In this document: piece by piece, positions 1 to 5,501 of the stretch
How the letters are laid out: the number at the start of each line of letters is the position of its first letter
Position numbering within the stretch: the first letter of the stretch is position 1
Source of the DNA: Allosphingosinicella sp.
GTDB lineage: Bacteria; Pseudomonadota; Alphaproteobacteria; Sphingomonadales; Sphingomonadaceae
Length of the DNA: 8,157 nt
NCBI GenBank assembly: GCA_030146745.1
Contig: JASLBD010000342.1
Span: 1-8,157, forward strand
Direction: 5' to 3'
The notes under the pieces: generated by a model
The model's input: only the letters and a program-made list of their open reading frames with translations
Told to the model about the DNA's origin: nothing
Database searches by the model: none
Position numbers and translations under genes: made by a program

Positions 1-1035
1 GATTTCGAGCTCGGCGAAGCGGCGCAGGATGCCTAGCATCACCTCCTGCCGGGTCTCCATGAAATCCGAATAGCTCGTCGTCTCGGCGAAGAAGACCAGC
101 TCCAGGTCGATCGAGGAGGCGCCGAACTGGAAGATGTGGGCGCGGTCGAAGCGCGCGAGCGGCTGGCGCTCGACGATCGCCTGGAGCTCGCGGGGAAGCC
201 GGGCGAGCTGCTCCGGGTCCGTCCGGTAGACGAGCGCGAGAATCATCACCACCCGCCGGTGCTCCATCCTCGTCCAGTTCTGGAGGCGGGTGTTGAGGAG
301 GTTGGCGTTGGAGACCACCACCTCCTCGCCGTTGACCGAGCGGATCCGGGTGCTCTTGAGGCCGATGCGCTCGACCGTTCCGGTGGTCTGGTCGAAGCTG
401 ATCGCGTCGCCGCGCCGGAAGGGCTTGTCGAAGATGATCGAGAGGGCGGCGAACAGGTCGGAGAAGATGCCCTGGGCGGCGAGGCCGATGGCGATTCCGC
501 CGATTCCGAGACCGGCGACCAGACCGGTGACGTTCACTCCGAGATTGGAGAGGATGAGGATGATGGCGATGGCGAAGAGGGTCACCGTCACCAGCAGGCG
601 GATGATCCCGATCGCCGAGGCGAGCGTGCTCTGCTCCTGGTCGCCGGTGCGGTGGGCGACGTAGCCGAGGATCAGCTCGCGCGCCCAGATCGCCGCCTGA
701 AGCGAAGCCGCGATCACGAAGCCGACATGGATCGCGCCCATCAGGGCCGGCGGCGTGTCGGCATGATCGGCGACGAGCTGCGCCGAGGTCAGGATTATGA
801 AGAAGATCTTGGTCTTGGCGAGGGCCCGGGCGAAGAGGGCCGGCCAATGCGAATCCGCGCCCAGCCGCCCGAGCAGCCTGCAGCCGAGCGAGCGCACCGC
901 GAGCATGGCCAGCGCAATCGCCGTGCCGATGGCGGCGGCGATGAGGACGCCGACGATATTGCCGCTGACCCAGGCCGAGGCCTCGGCGGCGAGCGCGCTG
1001 CTCTTCTCGGCGAAGTTCGAATGGGTGGCTGCCAT
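1..1035 (-). CDS. MscS-family mechanosensitive ion channel, 3' end cut by window edge
   Basis: Inner-membrane small-conductance mechanosensitive channel, expected to release solutes on osmotic downshock. The 345 codons visible begin MAATHSNFAE and stay open to the window edge, so the C-terminus is missing. Hydrophobic segments lie at about residues 26-47, 75-90, 101-120 and 143-166. The pore-lining MscS helix follows at about 168-203, rich in Gly and Ala (GLGIGGIAIGLAAQGIFSDL). After it comes the beta domain, with FDKPFRRGD at 202-210 and the Asn-rich stretch VVVSNANLLN at 239-248; here Ser-Asn stands where many MscS proteins have Pro-Asn. The start is set by its overlap with the upstream topoisomerase gene: stop TGA and start ATG share one base (TGATG), which implies co-transcription and probably coupled translation. 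Family assignment is secure. The exact subfamily and gating properties cannot be read from sequence. Confidence 0.93.
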   Translation of the reverse strand, partial: MAATHSNFAEKSSALAAEASAWVSGNIVGVLIAAAIGTAIALAMLAVRSLGCRLLGRLGADSHWPALFARALAKTKIFFIILTSAQLVADHADTPPALMGAIHVGFVIAASLQAAIWARELILGYVAHRTGDQEQSTLASAIGIIRLLVTVTLFAIAIILILSNLGVNVTGLVAGLGIGGIAIGLAAQGIFSDLFAALSIIFDKPFRRGDAISFDQTTGTVERIGLKSTRIRSVNGEEVVVSNANLLNTRLQNWTRMEHRRVVMILALVYRTDPEQLARLPRELQAIVERQPLARFDRAHIFQFGASSIDLELVFFAETTSYSDFMETRQEVMLGILRRFAELEI

Positions 1036-2066
1036 CAGGCGGCCTTTGCAGGAATTTTGCCCTTCCCGTCCACCCTCGCCTGCTCGCAGGGGAGCGCGTC
1101 GAGGAACTCGATCAGGCCGCGCTCGGCCGAGCTCAGATATTTGGACGCGCGCGGCAGCGGCCTCTCGCCGATCGCTCCGGCATCCTTGGCGGCCTCGATC
1201 AGGGCCGGGTGGACGTAGGATTTGCGGCTGATCGCGGCGGTGTTGCCGAGCGCTTCGGCGACCGGCTCGATCATGCTCTTGAGCTTGACGCTGCCGTGCT
1301 TGCGGCAGCGGCGGATCATCTCCTCGAAAGCGATGGTGCTCGCGCCCCAGGTGCGGAAATCCTTGGCGGTGAACTCCTCGCCCATCGCCTCCTTGATATA
1401 GGCGTTGACGTCGCCCGAGGTGGCGGGACAGACATGGCCCTCCTCATCGACATATTCGAAGAGGTTCTGGCCGGGCAGGTCCTGGGTGCGGCGGGCGATC
1501 CGGACGAGGTTTCGGTCGGTGAGGGTGACGGTGCGCTTGACGCCGTGCTTGCCGGCATAGCTGATCTTGAGCTGGCCGCGCGTGACCCTGGCGTGGCGGT
1601 TGCGCAGGGTCGTCGCCCCGAAGCTCTTGTTCTCCTTCGCATATTCCTCGTTGCCGACCCGCATGTTGGTCTCGTCGATCAGTCGAACCACCGCGGCGAG
1701 GACGGTGTCGCGCACCGTCGGCTTGCCGGCCAGATCCTCCTCCACCTTCTTGCGCAGCCTCGGCAGGGCGCGGCCGAAGGCGGCGAGCCGCACATATTTC
1801 GCCGCATCCTGCTGCGCCCGGAAATCGGGATGATAGCGATATTGCTTGCGGCCCTTGGCGTCGTAGCCGGTCGCCTGGATGTGGCCGTTGGGCCTGGGGC
1901 AGAACCAGCAGCGCTCATAGGCCGGCGGCATGCCGATCGCGTTCAGCCGGTCGATCTCGTCGCGGTCCGTGATCCGGCTGCCGTCGGGGGCGAAATATTG
2001 CCAGTAGCGGCCGTGGCGCCTGCGGGTGATTCCGGGAAGGGACTGGTCGTCGACGAAGCAGAGCAT
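1035..2066 (-). CDS. DNA topoisomerase IB (poxvirus/bacterial type)
   Basis: Relaxes supercoiled DNA by nicking one strand through a 3'-phosphotyrosyl intermediate, without ATP. The 343 residues are a normal length for bacterial TopIB. The N-terminal domain has PGITRRRHGRYWQYF and PNGHIQATGYDAKGRKQYRY (59-78), the bacterial TopIB signature. Catalytic residues align well: Arg136 (NMRVGNEEY), Lys173 (AGKHG), Arg238 (KDFRTWGAST) and the nucleophile Tyr284 in SRKSYVHP. Asn275 lies nine residues before the Tyr, where vaccinia enzyme has His; as I recall, Deinococcus TopIB also has Asn there. The ATG at 2066 fits the family N-terminus, yet no Shine-Dalgarno sequence precedes it, so a leaderless or very short-leader transcript is possible. 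The gene is divergent from the PfpI-family gene, and the mscS-type gene follows in the same unit. It appears intact. Confidence 0.96.
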   Translation of the reverse strand: MLCFVDDQSLPGITRRRHGRYWQYFAPDGSRITDRDEIDRLNAIGMPPAYERCWFCPRPNGHIQATGYDAKGRKQYRYHPDFRAQQDAAKYVRLAAFGRALPRLRKKVEEDLAGKPTVRDTVLAAVVRLIDETNMRVGNEEYAKENKSFGATTLRNRHARVTRGQLKISYAGKHGVKRTVTLTDRNLVRIARRTQDLPGQNLFEYVDEEGHVCPATSGDVNAYIKEAMGEEFTAKDFRTWGASTIAFEEMIRRCRKHGSVKLKSMIEPVAEALGNTAAISRKSYVHPALIEAAKDAGAIGERPLPRASKYLSSAERGLIEFLDALPCEQARVDGKGKIPAKAA

Positions 2067-2075
2067 GGGGCGTGT

Positions 2076-2108
2076 AAGCGCCCGCTCGGGCGCTTCGTTC
2101 CGGGAACG
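2076..2108. promoter_or_regulatory. Two abutting palindromes in the divergent topoisomerase/PfpI gap
   Basis: The first palindrome spans 2076-2095: AAGCGCCCG, a two-base centre, then CGGGCGCTT, giving perfect 9-base arms. The second follows without a gap at 2096-2108: CGTTCC, one G, GGAACG. The right arm of the second supplies the GGAAC of the EcfG-like promoter facing the PfpI gene, and its left arm is GGAAC read on the minus strand, facing the topoisomerase gene. The first palindrome covers the place where a minus-strand -10 element would lie. This could be an operator or a shared divergent promoter core. The palindromes are seen directly; any regulatory role is inference. Confidence 0.5.
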
Positions 2109-2128
2109 CGGTTCGGCGCGTTTTCGTT
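2103..2128 (+). promoter_or_regulatory. Candidate EcfG (general stress sigma factor) promoter
   Basis: GGAAC at 2103-2107, a 17-base spacer, then CGTT at 2125-2128. This matches in full the GGAAC-N16/17-CGTT consensus described for EcfG/SigT/RpoE2-type general-stress sigma factors of alphaproteobacteria. Transcription would begin near 2135-2138, just ahead of the GGAAGGAG ribosome site (2136-2143) and the ATG at 2150, so the leader would be very short. The downstream gene belongs to a family often placed in stress regulons, which agrees with this reading. No start site has been measured, so this is a motif-based call. Confidence 0.65.
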
Positions 2129-2149
2129 GAGGCCGGGAAGGAGAATGAG

Positions 2150-2698
2150 ATGCCGAACATATCCGAAGCGAAGGTCCTGATGATCGCCACCGACGGCTAT
2201 GAGGATTCGGAGCTGCTCGAGCCGCGGCGGATCCTTCGCGAGCGCGGCGCCGAAGTCACCCTCGCCTCGCTGGAGAAAGGCGAGATCGAGGGGGATAACG
2301 GCGCCACCGCGCGGGTGGACTGCACGATCGGCGAGGTGGACTCGGCCGATTACGACGCCCTCGTCCTGCCCGGCGGCACAAAGAATCCGGACAAATTGAG
2401 GATGGACGAGACGGTGGTCGCGACCATCCGTGCCTTTGCCGACGCCGGCAAGCCGGTCGCCGCGATCTGCCACGGGCCGTGGCTGCTCATCGAGGCCGAC
2501 CTGGTGCGCGGGCGCAAGGTGACGGGCTGGCCCTCGATCTGGACCGACCTTCGCAACGCCGGCGGCGAGGTGGTCGACGAGGAAGCCGTGACCGACGGCA
2601 ATATCGTCACCAGCCGCAATCCGGACGACATCCCCGCCTTCACCGAGGCTCTGATCGCTCTGTACGAAAGGGCCGAGGCGCCGCTCGAGGCGGCTTGA
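2150..2698 (+). CDS. DJ-1/PfpI (YhbO-like) family stress protein
   Basis: A 182-residue single-domain protein of the class I glutamine-amidotransferase-like fold. Family members are called PfpI intracellular proteases, deglycases or glyoxalase-like stress proteins, and the true substrate is disputed. The nucleophile elbow is AICHGPW with Cys107 and His108, and Glu18 (GYEDSE) is the conserved acid near the Cys. LPGGTKNPDKLR (73-84) places Asp81 at the position where archaeal PfpI has the third catalytic acid, Glu; YhbO-type proteins also have Asp there as I recall. No signal peptide is present, so it is cytosolic. The start has a strong Shine-Dalgarno, GGAAGGAG, ending six bases before the ATG. 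It is transcribed alone, behind an EcfG-like promoter, and ends 42 bases before the stop of the convergent acyltransferase gene, with a long hairpin between. Confidence 0.95.
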   Translation: MPNISEAKVLMIATDGYEDSELLEPRRILRERGAEVTLASLEKGEIEGDNGATARVDCTIGEVDSADYDALVLPGGTKNPDKLRMDETVVATIRAFADAGKPVAAICHGPWLLIEADLVRGRKVTGWPSIWTDLRNAGGEVVDEEAVTDGNIVTSRNPDDIPAFTEALIALYERAEAPLEAA

Positions 2699-2704
2699 GG
2701 CCGA

Positions 2705-2734
2705 CCGTCGTCCCGGCGAAGGCCGGGATGACGG
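2705..2734. terminator. Hairpin between convergent genes (REP-like, possible two-way terminator)
   Basis: Thirteen-base arms, CCGTCGTCCCGGC (2705-2717) and GCCGGGATGACGG (2722-2734), enclose the loop GAAG. All pairs match apart from one G-T wobble. It fills most of the 42-base gap between the stop of the PfpI-family gene (plus strand) and the stop of the acyltransferase gene (minus strand), so it could end transcription from both sides. There is no T-tract on either side, so it is not a textbook intrinsic terminator. Very similar hairpins recur in sphingomonad and related intergenic regions as I recall, which suggests a repeat family. Confidence 0.7.
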
Positions 2735-2740
2735 CTTAGC

Positions 2741-3853
2741 CTAGGCCGCCGCCTGCACCGGCCGGCGTTCCAGGCGGCGGTCGAACAGGCGGTTCAGAGC
2801 GCGCTGCGCCGGCCGCTCGACTCCGTGGTAGAGCGCCACCGAAGCCAGGAAGGTGAGGAGCAGGAAGAAGCCGGCCAGCAGCGGCGGCACGTTCGCCGGA
2901 TCGTCGACGAACAGGATCTTGAAGACGATGTAGAGCAGGAAGTGGACGAGATAGGTCGAGTAGCTGATCTCGCCCAGGTACAGGATCGGCCGCGAGGCGA
3001 GCGGGTTGCCGGGGCGGCCGGCGGTCAGGGCCAGGGCGAGCAGAAGCCCGGCGAGGAACAAAGGCACCGCCAGAGTCTCCGGAGCGCCCGCCGCGGAGCC
3101 GAGCAGAAAGGCCCCTGCGATGAGAGCGCCGGCCAGGGCGCCGGTGAGGCTGGGCCTCGAGCGCCAGCGCTTCCACAAGGCGCACAGGATCGTCCCCATC
3201 GTGAACTCCGTCACGGCTCGGAGCAGGCCGAAGCGGGGGATGTCGCGATCGAGGATGAAGGCGCCGTTCCACCCCATCACCGCCGACAGCAGAAGGGCGA
3301 GGCCGAGAAGGGCCGCCATCGCCCAGACCGGCGAGAGCCTGCGCCAGTCGATCGCGAGGACGATGAGCGGGAAGAGCAGATAGGCCGCCGCCTCGCCGCT
3401 GATCGACCAGCTCGGATCGTTCCAGGCCAGTGCGCCGGTGAAGCCCCAATTGTGGACGAGGAGGACGTGGAGGGGGAGCTCGGCCCAGGGATAATGGGCG
3501 GTGTTGAGCTCGCCCGCCGCGGCCACCAGGGCGGCGTAGATCACGGTCAAGGCGAGGATGAAGAGGTGCAGCGGCCAGACCCTCGCCACCCGCCGGGCGA
3601 GATATTTGGGCACGGCCGCGAGGCCGTCGCGGCGCAGGCGGTCCGAATAGTTCAGCCACAGGACGAAGCCCGACAGCATGAAGAAGAGGTCGACGGCGAG
3701 ATAGCCCTTGGAGAGGACGAAGCCCGCTTGCTCCGGCAGGTACGAAAGCGCGCCGACCCTGATGTGGTAGAGGACCACGAACCAGGCGGCGAGGCCGCGG
3801 ATGCCGGTGAGCGCCGGAAGGTCGGCGCGGGGATCGGCCGGAGCGCCGCTCAT
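2741..3853 (-). CDS. Acyltransferase family 3 membrane protein (OafA/YrhL-like)
   Basis: Polytopic inner-membrane protein of 370 residues, a normal length for the family, with roughly ten hydrophobic segments and no extra C-terminal SGNH domain. Family members move acyl groups, usually acetyl, onto sugars of surface or secreted polysaccharides. Signature stretches appear in order: LTGIRGLAAWFVVLYH with His30 (15-30), DLFFMLSGFVLWL (55-67), RRVARVWPLH (87-96), DPSWSISGEAAAYLLFP (146-162), GEISYSTYLVH and, near the end, YHGVERPAQ. The ATG overlaps the stop of the upstream ligase gene in an ATGA arrangement (four bases shared), pointing to translational coupling and a joint role. The likely substrate is therefore the glycan handled by the ligase and neighbouring glycosyltransferase. 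That substrate link is inference from position; the family call is firm. Confidence 0.93.
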   Translation of the reverse strand: MSGAPADPRADLPALTGIRGLAAWFVVLYHIRVGALSYLPEQAGFVLSKGYLAVDLFFMLSGFVLWLNYSDRLRRDGLAAVPKYLARRVARVWPLHLFILALTVIYAALVAAAGELNTAHYPWAELPLHVLLVHNWGFTGALAWNDPSWSISGEAAAYLLFPLIVLAIDWRRLSPVWAMAALLGLALLLSAVMGWNGAFILDRDIPRFGLLRAVTEFTMGTILCALWKRWRSRPSLTGALAGALIAGAFLLGSAAGAPETLAVPLFLAGLLLALALTAGRPGNPLASRPILYLGEISYSTYLVHFLLYIVFKILFVDDPANVPPLLAGFFLLLTFLASVALYHGVERPAQRALNRLFDRRLERRPVQAAA

Positions 3854-5220
3854 GCCGGAGCGGCCCCGGCCCGGCTGCCCGCGGCGGCCGGGGCGAAGGC
3901 GGCGCGGGGCCGCTCCGCCCGCTCCCGCCGGGCGATGAGGTTGTCGAGCCCGATCTGGACCCCGAGTATCATCAGTGTGAAAGGCGTGTAGGCGATGGCG
4001 ACGAACGAGGCGCCGACCAGGTAGATGATCTGGAAATGCTGGAGCGCCGTCGCCAGCGGCGCGATCCAGGCCTTGTCGCCCTCCTCCTGGCGGTAGCGGC
4101 GCCTTATCACCTCCATCCGCACCAGCCCGCCGATGTGGATCAGAAGGAAGATGATCAGCCCGGGAAAGCCCTGCTCGCCCAGCATCTCGAAATAGGCGCT
4201 GTGCCAGGCGCGGCCCTGGTCCACCTCGGTGCGCGCGGCGATGGTCTGGACCCCGCCGGATTCCTGGGTGGTGACGGTTCGGACCTGGATCTTGTTGCCG
4301 AGATAGGCGCCGAAGCCGCCGCCGAGCGGATTCTCCTGCGCATAGTCCCAGGTCCAGCCCCAGACGGCGAGCCGGACCTTGGCCGACGAATCCCCCTCAT
4401 AGCCCTGGATGGTCGACATCCGCCCGGTGAAGCTGTCGGGCAGGAACGGGACCGAGGCGACGACGAGCAGGCCCGCTCCGGCGAGGTAGAGGAAACGGCG
4501 CTTGACGTCGCGGAGCATGAGCAGGGCGAGGACTGCGATGCAGACGAGGCCGGTCCGGGCCTCCGTCCCGATCGGCATCAGCAGGCAGGCGAAGACCAGC
4601 CCGGCGGCGAACGCCTTCACCCGCCAGTCGGGCGGGAACACCGTCCCGAACTTCGCCAGCCACAGGATGATCGGGATGAGCGCGATCGCGATCGTCGAGA
4701 TGGTGCTGCTCTCGTAGAGGTTCGAATTGTTGGTCACCATCAGGTTGAGGACGCCGTAGCCGCCGCCCGACGCCACCGTCTTCAGCCCGCCGACGATGAT
4801 GATCGCCGCCGCCGACAGGGTCAGGAACAGGAGCAGCGCCTCGATCCGAAGCTTCGAGCGCAGGGTCAGCGGAAGGAAGATGGCGAAGGCGAGCGAGGTC
4901 GACGCCCAGTCCCATTTCTCCGCCGCGGCGATCGGAAAGTCGGCGTTCGAGGTCGTGTAGAAGCTGTAGACGAGCAGGATGGCCAGAAGCCCCTGGCGCG
5001 GGCCGAAGCGCAGGCCGGCCTTCTTCTCGAAGAGCAGCCAGCCCGCGAAAGCGAAGCAGGCGACGTACATCGACAGCGGCAGGCTGTTCAGCAGGTAATA
5101 GGAAAGGCGCTGCGGCGCGACCGTGTCGATATAGGCGTAGACCAATACGAACAGGAACGGCCGCCGCAAGCCGAGCGCGAGCACGGCGAGGAGGAAGCCG
5201 ACGAAGAAAAGGTCACGCAT
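3850..5220 (-). CDS. Putative O-glycosylation ligase, exosortase A-associated (Wzy/WaaL-like)
   Basis: A 456-residue polytopic inner-membrane protein. Its opening, MRDLFFVGFLLAVLALGLRR followed by PFLFVLVYAYIDTVAPQRLS, is characteristic of the exosortase A-associated O-antigen-ligase-like family (TIGR03097 as I recall). The O-antigen ligase/polymerase core shows TEARTG at 219-224, near a hydrophobic run, and a large periplasmic loop at about 262-345. That loop contains DSSAKVRL (Arg283), ENPLGGGFGAYLG and AWHSAYFEMLGEQGFPGL (338-354), whose His340 matches the conserved loop His of WaaL/Wzy proteins. The C-terminal tail of about 25 residues is Arg/Ala-rich. It presumably joins undecaprenyl-linked glycan to another acceptor or polymerises it; the acceptor is unknown. 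It overlaps the upstream small gene by eight bases and the downstream acyltransferase gene by four, so the three form one unit. Confidence 0.9.
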   Translation of the reverse strand: MRDLFFVGFLLAVLALGLRRPFLFVLVYAYIDTVAPQRLSYYLLNSLPLSMYVACFAFAGWLLFEKKAGLRFGPRQGLLAILLVYSFYTTSNADFPIAAAEKWDWASTSLAFAIFLPLTLRSKLRIEALLLFLTLSAAAIIIVGGLKTVASGGGYGVLNLMVTNNSNLYESSTISTIAIALIPIILWLAKFGTVFPPDWRVKAFAAGLVFACLLMPIGTEARTGLVCIAVLALLMLRDVKRRFLYLAGAGLLVVASVPFLPDSFTGRMSTIQGYEGDSSAKVRLAVWGWTWDYAQENPLGGGFGAYLGNKIQVRTVTTQESGGVQTIAARTEVDQGRAWHSAYFEMLGEQGFPGLIIFLLIHIGGLVRMEVIRRRYRQEEGDKAWIAPLATALQHFQIIYLVGASFVAIAYTPFTLMILGVQIGLDNLIARRERAERPRAAFAPAAAGSRAGAAPA

Positions 5221-5377
5221 CCGGCTTGCCCCTGCCCAGGGTCCAGCGGCGGATTTTCGGAGCGGCCGGCGCCGCCCCGGGCGCGGGATCCTCGTCCAGA
5301 TCGGTCCGGGCGAGCAGGCGCCAGGCGACGAGCAGCATCAGGCCGTGCGTGAGGGCGAGCGAGAAATTGTCGATCAT
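5213..5377 (-). CDS. Unrecognised 54-residue small protein, overlapping the ligase gene
   Basis: An open frame from ATG at 5377 to TGA at 5213. The protein begins MIDNFSLALTHGLMLLVAWR and has 54 residues in three parts: a hydrophobic stretch (about 6-22) that could form one membrane helix, an acidic patch TDLDEDP (25-31), and an Ala/Pro linker leading to a basic tail (KIRRWTLGRGK, 41-51). Its stop lies eight bases inside the ligase gene, as expected for coupled translation. AGGGA about nine bases before the ATG is a modest ribosome site. It is the first frame after the 20-base promoter-region repeat at 5424-5443, so it would lead the ligase/acyltransferase unit. I do not recognise a named family. 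A single-pass accessory of the ligase is the simplest idea, unproven. It is probably missed by annotators because of its length. Confidence 0.7.
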   Translation of the reverse strand: MIDNFSLALTHGLMLLVAWRLLARTDLDEDPAPGAAPAAPKIRRWTLGRGKPDA

Positions 5378-5423
5378 CGGAGCCGTCCCTGCCCGCGCTT
5401 CATCCCAAGCTCCCTAGAGAAGC

Positions 5424-5443
5424 GCGGTTGACGGGCCGTTAAG
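5424..5443. promoter_or_regulatory. 20-base repeat copy 1, CtrA-box-like, before the small-protein/ligase unit
   Basis: The sequence GCGGTTGACGGGCCGTTAAG is identical base for base to 7390-7409. It contains TTGA (5428-5431), seven bases, then TTAA (5439-5442), which matches seven of the eight fixed bases of the CtrA box TTAA-N7-TTAA. It sits 46 bases upstream of the ATG of the 54-residue gene on the minus strand and just downstream of the hairpin that ends the deacetylase unit. Identity and position are seen; CtrA as the binding protein is inference. Confidence 0.6.
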
Positions 5444-5456
5444 GGTGGTGGCGCAG

Positions 5457-5492
5457 CTTTCCCCTCTCCCGCTTTCGCGGGAGAGGGGAAAG
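5457..5492. terminator. Perfect 16-base-pair hairpin downstream of the deacetylase-like gene
   Basis: CTTTCCCCTCTCCCGC (5457-5472) and GCGGGAGAGGGGAAAG (5477-5492) are perfect inverse complements around the loop TTTC. It begins nine bases past the stop of the deacetylase-like gene and lies before the 20-base repeat that precedes the next unit, so it marks the boundary between two co-directional units. No T-run follows it on the minus strand. Similar CCCCTCTCCCGC hairpins are widespread in proteobacterial intergenic DNA as I recall, so it may be a dispersed repeat that serves as a terminator or mRNA 3' stabiliser. Confidence 0.75.
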
Positions 5493-5501
5493 GGGCGACC
5501 T

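Noticed and set aside
974..987. Fourteen-base palindrome GCCGAGGCCTCGGC inside the MscS gene
   Set aside because: It lies in coding sequence rich in Ala and Glu codons. In DNA this rich in GC such palindromes are expected, and nothing nearby suggests use.
136..1218. Long plus-strand frame opposite the MscS gene, with further long antisense frames at 1209-2180, 2825-3991, 4036-5352, 5538-6575 and 6406-7383
   Set aside because: All lie opposite well-supported genes, have charged low-complexity Asp/Glu/Arg/Gly-rich translations, and match no family. They arise from third-position GC bias.
2736..3659. Minus-strand 307-codon frame inside the acyltransferase gene, and the similar 6416-7729 frame
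   Set aside because: Shifted-frame translations rich in Arg, Pro and Gly, without any family motif, while the other frame gives a clear membrane or beta-helix protein.
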